46,046 nucleotides of DNA, taken from the NCBI GenBank assembly GCA_021299735.1, contig JAJTEM010000017.1, positions 1-46,046 on the forward strand, given 5' to 3'. Positions 16,221 to 25,319 of the stretch are shown piece by piece. The DNA is from Burkholderiales bacterium (GTDB lineage Bacteria > Pseudomonadota > Gammaproteobacteria > Burkholderiales > Burkholderiaceae_B). A model generated the notes under the pieces. That model did not search any database, had not been told where the DNA came from, and worked only from the letters and a program-made list of their open reading frames with translations. Both the position numbers and the translations under genes were made by a program. How positions within the stretch are numbered: the stretch's first letter is position 1; the number at the start of each line of letters is the position of its first letter.

Positions 16221-16276
16221 GTGGCGCGTGGCAGTGAAGTAGAGCCCGAGTATACCCCAGGCCCGCCGCGCCAAAA

Positions 16277-16876
16277 TCAGCTTTGCAGCATCTGTTGAAT
16301 CACGCTTTTCAACACGCGGGCAATGTCGTCGGCCTTCATGTTGGGGTCGCGTATGGCCCGAATTTGAAGCCCATCGAACAAGGCCATCAGAATGGTCGAT
16401 TTGGCTGTAAGGTTAAGCTCGCAAGAAGGCGTGTCTTTCAAAGGTTGAATGCCTTTGATCAAATGCATCACTTTCTCGCGAATTACTGCATCGGTGCCTT
16501 GCACTGTGGCTGCAATTTTCGGGTTACGCGCTGCTTCCGCCAAAATTTCTGTGTCCAGTTCGCTGCGGTCAATGCGGCGTTTCACGCCTTCATCCACAGT
16601 GCCAAGCATCGCTTTCAGAATGTCTTTTTCACCCTGAATTTTCGCTATTCGTTCGAGAGCCTGGTCAAGGTCTCGCTTGACCATCGCTTCAATAATGGCT
16701 TCCTTGCTCTCGAAGTAGTTGTAGATGTGGCCCGCGCTCATGCCAAACGATTTCGCAATCTCCGACATGCTGGCACCATGAAATCCGCTTTTCCTGAAAC
16801 ACTCGGCGGCGGCATCCAGAATTTGTTGGCGGCGAAGCTCGGCTTTGGTGCCTGAAGATTTCAACTCCTGATTCAT
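16277..16876 (-). CDS. TetR/AcrR-family transcriptional regulator
   Basis: 199 aa. The N-terminal helix-turn-helix occupies about residues 14-60 (ILDAAAECFRKSGFHGASMS, then SAGHIYNYFESKEAIIEAM). The remainder is an all-helical ligand and dimerisation domain. Its ATG is two bases after the stop of the RND pump gene, so the two are translationally coupled. The likely target is the perfect palindrome at 21252-21265 upstream of the adaptor gene, giving negative feedback on the efflux operon. The inducer is unknown. Confidence 0.9.
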   Translation of the reverse strand: MNQELKSSGTKAELRRQQILDAAAECFRKSGFHGASMSEIAKSFGMSAGHIYNYFESKEAIIEAMVKRDLDQALERIAKIQGEKDILKAMLGTVDEGVKRRIDRSELDTEILAEAARNPKIAATVQGTDAVIREKVMHLIKGIQPLKDTPSCELNLTAKSTILMALFDGLQIRAIRDPNMKADDIARVLKSVIQQMLQS

Positions 16877-16878
16877 TT

Positions 16879-19800
16879 TTATTCTCCCTGTGCCGCGGTG
16901 GTTTGCTGCGCGCGTTTCTTGCCAAACAAACGCGTGACCACCACGAAGAACATCGGTACAAAGAAAATACCCAACACAGTTGCGGAAATGGTGCCACCCA
17001 ATACGCCAGTACCAATCGCATTTTGGCTGCCAGAACCCGCGCCGGTTGAAATAGCCAGGGGCACTACACCCAAGCCAAAGGCCAGTGAGGTCATGATGAT
17101 GGGGCGCAAACGCATGCGTACAGCATCCAGTGTGGCCTCCAGTAAATCGCGGCCTTGGTCGAATTGCTCTTTGGCAAATTCAACAATCAGAATCGCGTTT
17201 TTGGCGGACAAACCCACTGTGGTCAGCAAGGCCACCTGGAAGTACACGTCGTTGGCCAGGCCACGGCCACTGGCCGCCAGCAAGGCACCCACCACGCCCA
17301 AAGGCACAATCAGCATTACTGCAAAAGGAATGGACCAGCTTTCATAAAGCGCAGCCAAGCACAAAAACACGATCAGCAGTGACAGCGCATACAGCAGTGG
17401 CGCTTGAGACCCCGATTGCCTTTCTTCATACGACAATCCTGTCCATTCAATGCCCATCCCTTCTGGCAGGTTTGCAGCAATTTCTTCCATCGCATTCATC
17501 GCATCGCCGGAACTTTTACCCGGAGCAGCCTGGCCTTGAATTTCAACCGCGGGCAAGCCGTTGTAGCGTTCCAGGCGCGGGGAGGCCATAGACCATTGGG
17601 CCGATGAGAAATTGGAGAAGGGCACCATTGCGCCTTCCTTGTTGCGAACATAGAAACGGTTCAGATCATCGGGCAACATGCGAAATGGCGCATCCGCCTG
17701 CATGTAAACACGTTTTACCCGGCCACGGTCCAGAAAGTCGTTGATCAAACTGCCGCCCCATGCGGAGGTCAGCGTGTCGCTGATTTCCGAAACGGTCACA
17801 CCCAGCGCACCTGCTTTGGCATTGTCAATGTCGAGTTTGTATTGCGGCGTGTCGGCTGTGGCGTTCGGGCGCACACCCGTTAATACCGGGTTCTTGGCCG
17901 CTTCACCAACCATGGTGTTTCGCGCTTGAATCAGTGCATCACGGCCCAAGCCGGTTCGGTCTTGAATAAACAGGTTAAAGCCAGACGCATTGCCCAATTC
18001 CCGAATGGCCGGGGGTGCAAATGCGAAGGCTTGTGCTTCTGGCCAGCTTGCGAATTCTTTGGATGCCCGTTGTACAATGCCAGCTGCAGAGTTTTGTTTG
18101 CCGGGGCGTTCGCTCCAGTCGCGCAGGCGCACGAAACCAATGCCCGAATTCTGGCCCGTGCCGGAGAAGCTGAAACCTGCCACGGTGAACAGCGACTTCA
18201 CATTCCCGCCTTCTTGATTGAGAAAGTAGTCTTCCATCTTGGCCAGCACCTGCAAGGTTTGTTCTTGTGTGGCACCAGCGGGTAGTTGCACTTGAGTGAA
18301 GAACACGCCCTGGTCTTCATCGGGCAGGAACGAAGTGGGCAAGCGGGTAAACATGAAAGCCATCACTGCCAACAAGCCGACATAAATAAGCATGTAGCGC
18401 CCGGACTTGTGCAACATGCGCCCCACAGCACCCTGGTAGCGTGCATTGCTTGAATCGAACTTGCGGTTGAACCAGCCGAAGAAACCTTTTTTCTCGTGGC
18501 TGTGGCCTTTATCAATGGGCTTTAGCATGGTGGCACACAGGGCTGGCGTAAGCACCAGGGCAACCAGCACAGAAAGCGCCATGGCCGACACAATGGTGAT
18601 TGAGAACTGCTTGTAAATTACGCCGGCAGAACCTGGGAAAAATGCCATGGGTACAAACACCGCCGACAGCACCAAACCAATACCCACCAAGGCACCGGTA
18701 ATTTGGTCCATCGATTTCCGCGTGGCCTCCAAAGGTGACAAACCTTCTTCAGCCATCACACGTTCCACGTTTTCAACCACAACAATCGCATCGTCCACCA
18801 GAAGGCCGATGGCCAACACCATGGCAAACATGGTCAGCGTGTTGATTGAAAACCCGAATGCGGACAGCACTGCAAATGTACCCAGCAACACCACCGGCAC
18901 TGCAATGGTTGGAATCAATGTGGCCCGGAAATTTTGCAGGAACAGGTACATCACGAGGAACACCAGAATAATCGCCTCGATCAGGGTTTTAACCACGCCT
19001 TCAATGGAAATTTTTACGAAGGGTGTGGTGTCGTAGGCCACATTCCATTCCATGCCTTCGGGAATCAAGGGGGTGAGGCGTTCCATTTCCGCGATCACAC
19101 CCTCGGCGGTGTCCAGTGCATTTGCACCCGAGGCCAAACGAATGCCGATACCCGATGCATTGCGTCCATTCCAGCGCGGCAGAATGTTGTAATTCTCGCT
19201 GCCGTAATCAATTCGCGCCACGTCTTTGAGGCGCACTGTGGCGCCATCAGAAGTTGTACGCAAAATGATTTGCTCAAAGTCTTCGGGAGTTTCCAGCAAG
19301 GTTTGTGCGGTAATGGTGGCAGTCAATGTTTGACCCTTCACAGCGGGCGCGCCGCCCAATTCACCAGCGGATACCTAGGCATTCTGGGCCAGTACGGCGT
19401 TGCGAATGTCGCCCGGTGTCACCTTGAACTGGTTCATCTTCTCCGGGTTCAACCAAATGCGCATGGCGTAAGGGCTACCGAATACTTGCACCTCACCCAC
19501 GCCAGTTACGCGGCTAACAGTGTCTTGCACGTTGGTGCTAATGAAGTCGGCCAACTCGGTTGAAGTGAAAGCACCATCAATCGCAGTAAAGGCAATCACC
19601 AGCAAATAGCCTGTTGCACTTTTCGTGACCTGAATACCTTGGCGTTGCACCGCAGCGGGCAGCAAGGGAACAGCCAAGCTCAATTTGTTTTGCACTTGCA
19701 CCTGTGCAATGTCTGGGTTGGTGCCAGGCTCAAAGGTCAGCTCAATGCGCAGGCGGCCTGTTGAATCGCTGGTCGATTTCATGTAACGGAAACCATCCAG

Positions 19801-20013
19801 CCCTGTCATGCGCTGCTCAATCACTTGGGTTACGGAATCTTGCAGGGTTTCTGCAGACGCGCCGGGGTAGGTTGCTTGAATGGTAACGGCGGGTGGCGCA
19901 ATGGCCGGGTACTGTGCAACAGGCAAATTGAAAATGGCTAGCGCGCCCGCCAGCATAATTACAATTGCAATCACCCACGCAAAAATAGGTCGATCAATAA
20001 AAAATCGGGACAT
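16879..20013 (-). pseudogene. acrB: RND multidrug efflux pump (AcrB/MexB type) interrupted by an in-frame amber codon
   Basis: ATG at 20013, with AGGAG eight bases upstream, opens [19 protein letters not shown], the classic RND first helix. The frame runs to 16879 and would give about 1,044 residues, full length for AcrB/MexB. It is broken only by one TAG (complement of 19375-19377) at codon 213, in ...[17 protein letters not shown], where homologues have AQNAQ; a single C-to-T change (CAG to TAG) explains it. Everything after the stop is intact: the periplasmic docking region, 12 membrane helices, the DD pair in [16 protein letters not shown] and [15 protein letters not shown]. As read, it yields a 212-aa fragment, with possible restart at a TTG at 19359. 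It could be a genuine recent inactivation, a sequencing error, or a suppressed stop. Confidence 0.9.
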
Positions 20014-20037
20014 GGTACAGCTCCTGCCAGGCGTTGT

Positions 20038-21198
20038 TTACTTGTTCTCGGTGTTGGAAAGAATTTCAACTTCCTGACCGGGCCGAACTTTTTGAATACC
20101 TTCAACAATCAGGCGGTCACCTGCTTGAAGGCCCTTGGCAATCAGCCATTGGTCGCCAATGGCTCTGGCTGTTTCAACACTGCGTTTTTCAACCTTGTTG
20201 TCCTGCCCCACCACAAAGGCAGAGGGCGCACCAGTTGCGTCGCGCATAATTCCTTTTTGCGGCACCAAAATGCCGTTTTCACGAACACCTTCCTCAAGCG
20301 AGGCCTGCACATACATACCGGGCAGTAGCTGCAGCTTTGGGTTTGGAAATACCGCGCGCAGGGTCACAGTGCCCGTGTTTTGGTCTACGGTTACATCGCT
20401 GAACTGCAACTTGCCTTCTTGTGCGTAGCTGGAACCGTCTTCAAGTTTCAGGCTAACCTTGGCAGCGTTTTTCCCGGCACTTTTCAATACGCCGCTTTCA
20501 AGGTCGCGCTTCAGTTGCAGCAGTTCGCTGGTGGATTGGGTCAGGTCTACGTAAATTGGATCAAGCTGTTGAATGGTGGCCAGCGGGTTGGTTTGCCCTT
20601 GTTGAACCAGGGCACCTGCCGTAATGCTGGAGCGGCCAATTCGACCGCTGATTGGTGCGGTTACACGGGTGTAATTCAAATTAATTTGGGCGGTTTGTAC
20701 AGCCGCTTTGCCTGCTGCCACATCAGCTTCGGCCAGCTTCAATGCTGCATAGGCATCGTCACGTTCTTGTTGGCTAACCGCATTTTGTTTGGCCAGTTCC
20801 TGGAATCGGTCGTTGCGAATTTTCGCGCTACTCAGGTTGGCCTGTGCTTTTTCAAGCATGGCTTTGGCGCTGGCATATTCAGCCTGATAAGTGGACGCAT
20901 CGATTTGATACAGCGATGTGCCTGCCTTCACATCACCACCTTCCTGAAACTGGCGAGCCTTGATGATGCCATTCACTTGAGGGCGCACTTCGGCGATCAG
21001 GTAGGGGCTGGTTCGGCCTGGCAATTCTGTATACAGCGACACAGGTTTTTCGGCCACATCAAATACCTTTACCTTGGGCAGTGTGGGTGCAGCGGCTGCG
21101 CTTGCACCGCCTTCTTGACTGCCGCAGCCGGTCAAGGTCAGGGCGCTAACAGTCAACAAGGCGCTGGTGCCCAGTGCCATTTTTCTTTTAATAATCAT
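20038..21198 (-). CDS. acrA: RND efflux periplasmic adaptor lipoprotein (AcrA/MexA type)
   Basis: 386 aa from ATG 21198, with GAGG about seven bases upstream. The signal peptide ends at the lipobox LTGC (C25). The lipoyl half-motif, a helical hairpin of about 70 residues (STYQAEYASAKAMLEKAQAN...), a beta-barrel domain (VTAPISGRIGRSSITAGALV) and the membrane-proximal domain are in order, so it is complete. It would bridge the pump and an outer-membrane channel; no OprM/TolC-like gene follows. It is 24 bases upstream of the pump gene, forming the operon acrA-acrB-tetR. Confidence 0.93.
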   Translation of the reverse strand: MIIKRKMALGTSALLTVSALTLTGCGSQEGGASAAAAPTLPKVKVFDVAEKPVSLYTELPGRTSPYLIAEVRPQVNGIIKARQFQEGGDVKAGTSLYQIDASTYQAEYASAKAMLEKAQANLSSAKIRNDRFQELAKQNAVSQQERDDAYAALKLAEADVAAGKAAVQTAQINLNYTRVTAPISGRIGRSSITAGALVQQGQTNPLATIQQLDPIYVDLTQSTSELLQLKRDLESGVLKSAGKNAAKVSLKLEDGSSYAQEGKLQFSDVTVDQNTGTVTLRAVFPNPKLQLLPGMYVQASLEEGVRENGILVPQKGIMRDATGAPSAFVVGQDNKVEKRSVETARAIGDQWLIAKGLQAGDRLIVEGIQKVRPGQEVEILSNTENK

Positions 21199-21251
21199 GG
21201 TACTACCTCGAAATTTACAATGCGGGGAACTGTAGATGGACAGGGATTCTG

Positions 21252-21265
21252 AATGAACGTTCATT
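21252..21265. promoter_or_regulatory. Perfect 14-bp palindrome, probable TetR-regulator operator
   Basis: AATGAACGTTCATT is fully self-complementary and lies 54 bases upstream of the adaptor start. TetR-family repressors of RND operons typically bind such sites, and a TetR gene closes this same operon. Binding is inferred. Confidence 0.65.
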
Positions 21266-21332
21266 TTTTCATTGAAAAAATTGCCTGTCAAATAGGGATA
21301 TGCCCGAACGGCACAGCAATACAAGGTGTTCA

Positions 21333-21351
21333 CCCCCCAAATTTGTGGGGG
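21333..21351. promoter_or_regulatory. GC-clamped palindrome CCCCC-CAAATTTG-TGGGG
   Basis: A palindromic CAAATTTG core is flanked by C-runs and G-runs. It sits between the divergent acrA and 21,420 genes, about 69 bases before the latter. It could be an operator or a hairpin in either leader. No regulator can be assigned. Confidence 0.35.
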
Positions 21352-21419
21352 CTGCGCCGGCGGTTACTACGCATTATTGTTCATGTGCTGAATTGTAAAA
21401 ATTTATTGCGGAGCCCGTT

Positions 21420-22844
21420 ATGAAATCAAAATTTATAGTTGCCGCAGCATTGGGCTTTATTCCTGCTTTGGCTTGGTCTATTGACCGTGTTCAGGGCGCT
21501 GACAGTGGTCTGAACTGCGATGCAATCGCCTCGCAGCAGGCTGAAATGAAAACTTACATTGAGGCAGGCAACACCGAACGTGGGCTGGGAACTGCAGCCG
21601 TGGGTGGGGCTGCCAATGTGGGTGGGCAGGTTGCCACTTCGCAGGTGGCAGGTGGTTTGTTTGGCGCATTTGGTGGCATTGCAGCGAAGGTTGCTGGCAC
21701 CTTGGTTCAAGACCAGGCCGAAGCTGCAATTGGCCCTGACGCCGCTGCGGTTGAAAAAGCCAAACTGGCTGCAAATAGAAACGACTTTTTAACCCAATTG
21801 GCCTTGGCTAAAAACTGTGCCACCCCCGGCGGAGAAAAAATGCTGAGCCTGCAGGAATTTCAGCAGGTTGCCACTGCGGCGCCGATTGGTTCAGTAAAAG
21901 CCCAGGCCATGACATCGGAATTGGTTTTGTCTACCTTGAAGGAACCGGTATCAATTTTGTCGACCAGTGGTGTGACCGACGGCAATTTGAAGATCAAGGG
22001 CAAAAAGGTTTTCCTTACTGAATACCGGGTTCTGTTTGATGTCAGTGGCGAAGTGAATGCGAGTACCCGCGGTGGCTATGCGCTTGGCAGCGATTATGGC
22101 TCGACCCGTGTCACTGTGAAATACAAAATTCCCAACGTGGATGTGGCTGCATTCCAGGCCATCACCGACAAAGCCTTCGAAGATTTTAAAACCCGTATGG
22201 CGACCACTGGCCTTGACCTCACCTATGGTAATCCACCCGAGGGCGGGGTTTATGACGCCACACAGCCTGGCAGCACACAGGCGGCTCCTGTTTACATCAC
22301 GAAAGACGTTGGTCATTCCAAACGCGTATTTTTGGTTATGGCACCTACAGGAATGAAGCTGATTCCACGGGGGTTCACTGGAATTGGTGCCGGCAACATT
22401 GGCAATCGCATTTCCTGGGGCGGCAAAAACTACGAAGGCATTAACGTAACTCAAACCATCAACATTGCAGATCATGAATCATCCGGTTCTGGCTCATCCA
22501 TTTTTAGAAAACGTTCCGAGGCAGATGCGAAATCGGGCATGAGTGTGGCGGCAGGTACAGGCGAGTTTCTGGTTCAAACCCATGTCAGTGGAAACCTGTT
22601 GCGGGCAGATAACCCCGTCATGATCGCCGGGCAATTTGCCAATTTCAAGGATGTAGGCGGTTTCGACAGTGACAAAAACACGGCTTTGCGCGTGATGGGC
22701 ACACTTCAAAACCTGGCCGGCATGGGTGCTGACAAATTCAAAACTGTTGAGAAGGAAGTTGAGTTAGACGGTGCGGCCGCTGCCCGCATGGCTTTGCAAG
22801 GCTTGGCCACCATGAACCAAGCGGTGGCCGAAGCAATTCGCTAA
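21420..22844 (+). CDS. Secreted protein of unknown function with glycine-zipper segment
   Basis: 474 aa from ATG 21420, with GGAG about seven bases upstream. A Sec signal peptide (residues 1-19 or so, ending ALAWS) precedes a Cys-containing N-terminal region. A Gly/Ala-rich hydrophobic segment at 55-93 (GLGTAAVGGAANVGGQ, then GGLFGAFGGIAAKVAG) resembles glycine zippers that insert in or sit against membranes. The remaining 380 residues look like beta-rich soluble protein. I recognise no family. It stands alone between the divergent efflux operon and the convergent SDR operon. An envelope role is inferred. Confidence 0.8.
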   Translation: MKSKFIVAAALGFIPALAWSIDRVQGADSGLNCDAIASQQAEMKTYIEAGNTERGLGTAAVGGAANVGGQVATSQVAGGLFGAFGGIAAKVAGTLVQDQAEAAIGPDAAAVEKAKLAANRNDFLTQLALAKNCATPGGEKMLSLQEFQQVATAAPIGSVKAQAMTSELVLSTLKEPVSILSTSGVTDGNLKIKGKKVFLTEYRVLFDVSGEVNASTRGGYALGSDYGSTRVTVKYKIPNVDVAAFQAITDKAFEDFKTRMATTGLDLTYGNPPEGGVYDATQPGSTQAAPVYITKDVGHSKRVFLVMAPTGMKLIPRGFTGIGAGNIGNRISWGGKNYEGINVTQTINIADHESSGSGSSIFRKRSEADAKSGMSVAAGTGEFLVQTHVSGNLLRADNPVMIAGQFANFKDVGGFDSDKNTALRVMGTLQNLAGMGADKFKTVEKEVELDGAAAARMALQGLATMNQAVAEAIR

Positions 22845-22861
22845 ACCTTAGTCGTTAAACC

Positions 22862-23593
22862 TCAGCGTGAACGAAGGTCGTCGACTGCAAGCGCACCGAA
22901 TTTTGAGCCAAGCACATAGTTGACGATCTGTTTCCCCGTAACATGCGGGTTGGCCAGCGACCCGCTTTCATTCAAGTCAATAAAGCGTTGCTTGTTGGGA
23001 AACAGCGATTCGTCGGTTTCCCGAATTTGTGCTTGCATGCCTGTATCGATTACACCGGGTGCCAGGCTACAAATTTTGATGTTGGCTTGATTGTCTTGTT
23101 TAACCGCCTGGGCATGCATGTCCAACGCTGCCTTGGTCGCGCAATAAACACTCCAGCCTGGATAAGCACCTCGCCCGGCACCGCTTGAAATATGCACAAT
23201 CCGAAGTTCTTGCTTGCCTTTCAGCAAACTCGCCAGTGCAGCGCTTAGCACCATGGGTGCGGTCACATTTAGGTGAATGCTGCTGGCAATGTCATTGGGT
23301 ATTTGATTAGCCAAGGGGCCAACTGGTGTAACAACACCCGCATTGTTAATTAAAAGCAGAAGCGTGGTGTTTTGTATAAATTGTTGAAGCACGTCAGCTT
23401 GAATCAGCGAGTCGAGTTCTGACTTGTTCGACAAATCCACGGCGGTTTGATGCAACAGGCCGGGGAATTGTTGCTGAAGTAGCGAATTTGCTGTGCGGGA
23501 AAGGCCTAAAACAGGGTGTCCGTTCATTAGCAAAGCCTGCGCAATACCCAAACCAAGCCCTTTGCTGTGCCCAGTCACAATGGTTTTGATCAT
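22862..23593 (-). CDS. Short-chain dehydrogenase/reductase (SDR)
   Basis: 243 aa from ATG 23593, which overlaps the SemiSWEET stop (ATGA). The NAD(P) motif is TGHSKGLGLG (7-16), NNAG is at 83-86 and the catalytic set is S137, Y150 and K154 (YCATK). The Rossmann fold is complete. The motif TGHSKGLG resembles sepiapterin reductase/YueD-type SDRs (benzil reductase-like). The substrate is unknown. It is the last gene of an overlapping four-gene operon with a peptidase and a small transporter; a longer in-frame reading upstream would run through the SemiSWEET gene and is rejected. Confidence 0.88.
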   Translation of the reverse strand: MIKTIVTGHSKGLGLGIAQALLMNGHPVLGLSRTANSLLQQQFPGLLHQTAVDLSNKSELDSLIQADVLQQFIQNTTLLLLINNAGVVTPVGPLANQIPNDIASSIHLNVTAPMVLSAALASLLKGKQELRIVHISSGAGRGAYPGWSVYCATKAALDMHAQAVKQDNQANIKICSLAPGVIDTGMQAQIRETDESLFPNKQRFIDLNESGSLANPHVTGKQIVNYVLGSKFGALAVDDLRSR

Positions 23594-23853
23594 GGTTTTT
23601 GATTCAGTTTCAAATAGAGTATGGAGCTGGCCAGCAACAAGGTGACTGCATTGGCCACCACAACCGGCCACTGCTGCACCAACAAACCGTAAATCAGCCA
23701 AAGCAGCACACCCAAACAAAAACACGCGTACATACCCAGGGAAATACTTTGGGTGTCGCGTGTTCTCCAGCAATAAACCACCTGCGGAATAAATGCGAAA
23801 GTGGTGAGTGCTGCGGCCAAAAAGCCCAGTGCTTGGGCCCAATCCGGTTGCAT
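23590..23853 (-). CDS. SemiSWEET-family small transporter
   Basis: 87 aa with three predicted membrane helices forming one triple-helix bundle. The PQ-loop signature is FIPQVVYCWRT in helix 1 and the second helix carries WLIYGL. Bacterial SemiSWEETs dimerise and carry sugars such as sucrose or glucose across the inner membrane. Its ATG shares a base with the peptidase stop (TAATG) and its stop overlaps the SDR start, so it is tightly coupled to both. Confidence 0.88.
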   Translation of the reverse strand: MQPDWAQALGFLAAALTTFAFIPQVVYCWRTRDTQSISLGMYACFCLGVLLWLIYGLLVQQWPVVVANAVTLLLASSILYLKLNQKP

Positions 23854-24806
23854 TAGTCAGCCTGTATTTTTTGGGCGGTTTCCTTGTAGGCGGCAATGCG
23901 CCCGCCACCTATCGAAATCGCCTTGTTGATTGCAGCACGTGCTTCGTTTTTGCGGTTAAGTTTGATCAAGGCTTCCGCCAGGTTATTCCAGGCATCTGCC
24001 ATGTCAGGGTACACACCAACCGCTTTGCGGTAGTGTTGTTCGGCCTCAATATAATTTTTGGCGCCGTAGGCCTGGTTGCCCAAGCCGAAATGAAACCAGG
24101 GTTCGTTGGGCCAGGTTTTTGCCCCTTGTTGGTAGGCTTGCCCGGCTTTTTCTGTACTGGAGCGTTCCAGGGCAACAGTTGAATTCAAATAGCCTTGAGC
24201 ATTCACATAGCGGGGTGGTTCAACAGTGGTTTTGATTACCGTAAAAGCCCAGTTTTCGGATCGTTCCCAAAGCTTCAAGAAAGTTGCCAGCGGAATCAGT
24301 TCGCGTTCTTTGGGGCCGGATCGCAATATCATGCTGTCGCTTACCGGCTCGTAGCCAATAACCACGGCGTAATGCCACTGCGGTGTCATTGGCAGCGCTA
24401 AATTCAGTAACACCACCACCGGTGCGCCAGCATTCAAGGCGTCAAACAGTGCGGGCAGCTTCGGTTCTATTTGGTAGCTTAGGTAGCCCAGGCGGCGTGG
24501 CGCGGCCAGCATTTCAAGCTGCAAGCTGCCTTGGCGGCCCGGCAGGTAAACCAGTTCAGCCAGTTTTTCCGGATTGGTGTTTTCACCTGCATGGTTAAGT
24601 ACCATGGCCAGTGTGGATGGGCCACAAAAAAACTCTTCCTGCGCGAAAAACGGTACAGTTTTAAGTTCAATGGGGGCTTGGGTTTTAGCAATAGTTTGAA
24701 GGTCTTGAGGGACTGTTGGCAACACTGAACAGGAAGCCAACAGCCCTACAAGTACTGCTGAACCCGCCAAGCGGGCCCAGGCGGTACGGGAAAAACTAGA
24801 TCTCAT
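23853..24806 (-). CDS. PA2778-family cysteine peptidase lipoprotein with TPR repeats
   Basis: 317 aa. The lipobox LLASC gives lipidated C26. A C39-like papain-fold domain follows, with catalytic C61 in FFCGPSTLAMVL and H145 in QWHYAVVIGY. The C-terminal third (about 215-310) contains tetratricopeptide repeats (WFHFGLGNQAYGAKNYIEAE...). This arrangement defines the PA2778 family, which occurs beside PA2779-like genes; the physiological substrate is not established. It acts in the periplasm or at the outer membrane. Its start overlaps the PA2779-like stop (ATGA). Confidence 0.88.
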   Translation of the reverse strand: MRSSFSRTAWARLAGSAVLVGLLASCSVLPTVPQDLQTIAKTQAPIELKTVPFFAQEEFFCGPSTLAMVLNHAGENTNPEKLAELVYLPGRQGSLQLEMLAAPRRLGYLSYQIEPKLPALFDALNAGAPVVVLLNLALPMTPQWHYAVVIGYEPVSDSMILRSGPKERELIPLATFLKLWERSENWAFTVIKTTVEPPRYVNAQGYLNSTVALERSSTEKAGQAYQQGAKTWPNEPWFHFGLGNQAYGAKNYIEAEQHYRKAVGVYPDMADAWNNLAEALIKLNRKNEARAAINKAISIGGGRIAAYKETAQKIQAD

Positions 24807-25186
24807 CGAACGGAACGGGTAAACGGAAACACTTTGGTCAGGCCAAGGATGTCGGTTACCAACAAAATAATGAAGACGGTGAATAGTACACCAACAATAC
24901 CGGCACCAGCAGGTGCATTCTCAATGTGAGCAGCCAGCTTTTGGGCTTCTTCTTCTGTCATGGAATCTACACGTGCCTTGGCGGCTTCAGGGCTTACGCC
25001 GTGAGCTTGAAGGGCTTTTGCAATGTCTTCGCGGTCGAAGAATTGTTTCAGTTCGGAACGGTCTTGCCGGTGCATTGCGACCGCCTCTTCGGTGCTTACA
25101 ATTGCTGCGTGAGCAGGTGCAACAATAAAGCTGCTTGAAAAACTCAACAAAACTGCCATTGCTGTTGCGCGCATGGTTTTAGTCAT
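24803..25186 (-). CDS. PA2779-family membrane protein
   Basis: 127 aa from ATG 25186, with GGAG eight bases upstream. A Sec signal peptide ends at AHAA (about residue 28). A helical soluble part (DREDIAKALQAHGVSPEAAK, then a SMTEEEAQKLA stretch) precedes one C-terminal membrane helix (GIVGVLFTVFIILLVTDI). This is the PA2779 family that pairs with PA2778 cysteine peptidases, as here. Function unknown; it may be the partner or a substrate of the peptidase. First gene of the four-gene minus-strand operon. Confidence 0.88.
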   Translation of the reverse strand: MTKTMRATAMAVLLSFSSSFIVAPAHAAIVSTEEAVAMHRQDRSELKQFFDREDIAKALQAHGVSPEAAKARVDSMTEEEAQKLAAHIENAPAGAGIVGVLFTVFIILLVTDILGLTKVFPFTRSVR

Positions 25187-25319
25187 TTTAGAACTCCGTT
25201 ATTTTTGTATGTGGGAAAGACCATAATAGGGTTAAACAAGTTTTATTGCATGTTTAATCCGAGTCAACCAAACGAAAGCCCTTGCGTTTTAGTTGACATC
25301 ACAGCAAGGAGGATATGTG

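Noticed and set aside
16220..16276. Cobalamin riboswitch or separate promoter before the FecCD gene
   Set aside because: The space is too short for a riboswitch, and the TATACT seen there has no -35 at normal spacing.
16879..19359. Separate RND gene starting at TTG 19359
   Set aside because: It is the second part of one RND gene; the frame is continuous through a single TAG with no frameshift.
20380..21252. 290-aa open frame on the plus strand
   Set aside because: Antisense to the RND adaptor gene, no recognisable domain and no ribosome site.
22862..23908. 348-aa reading of the SDR gene
   Set aside because: The extra N-terminal part runs through the SemiSWEET and the end of the peptidase gene; the SDR fold begins at ATG 23593.
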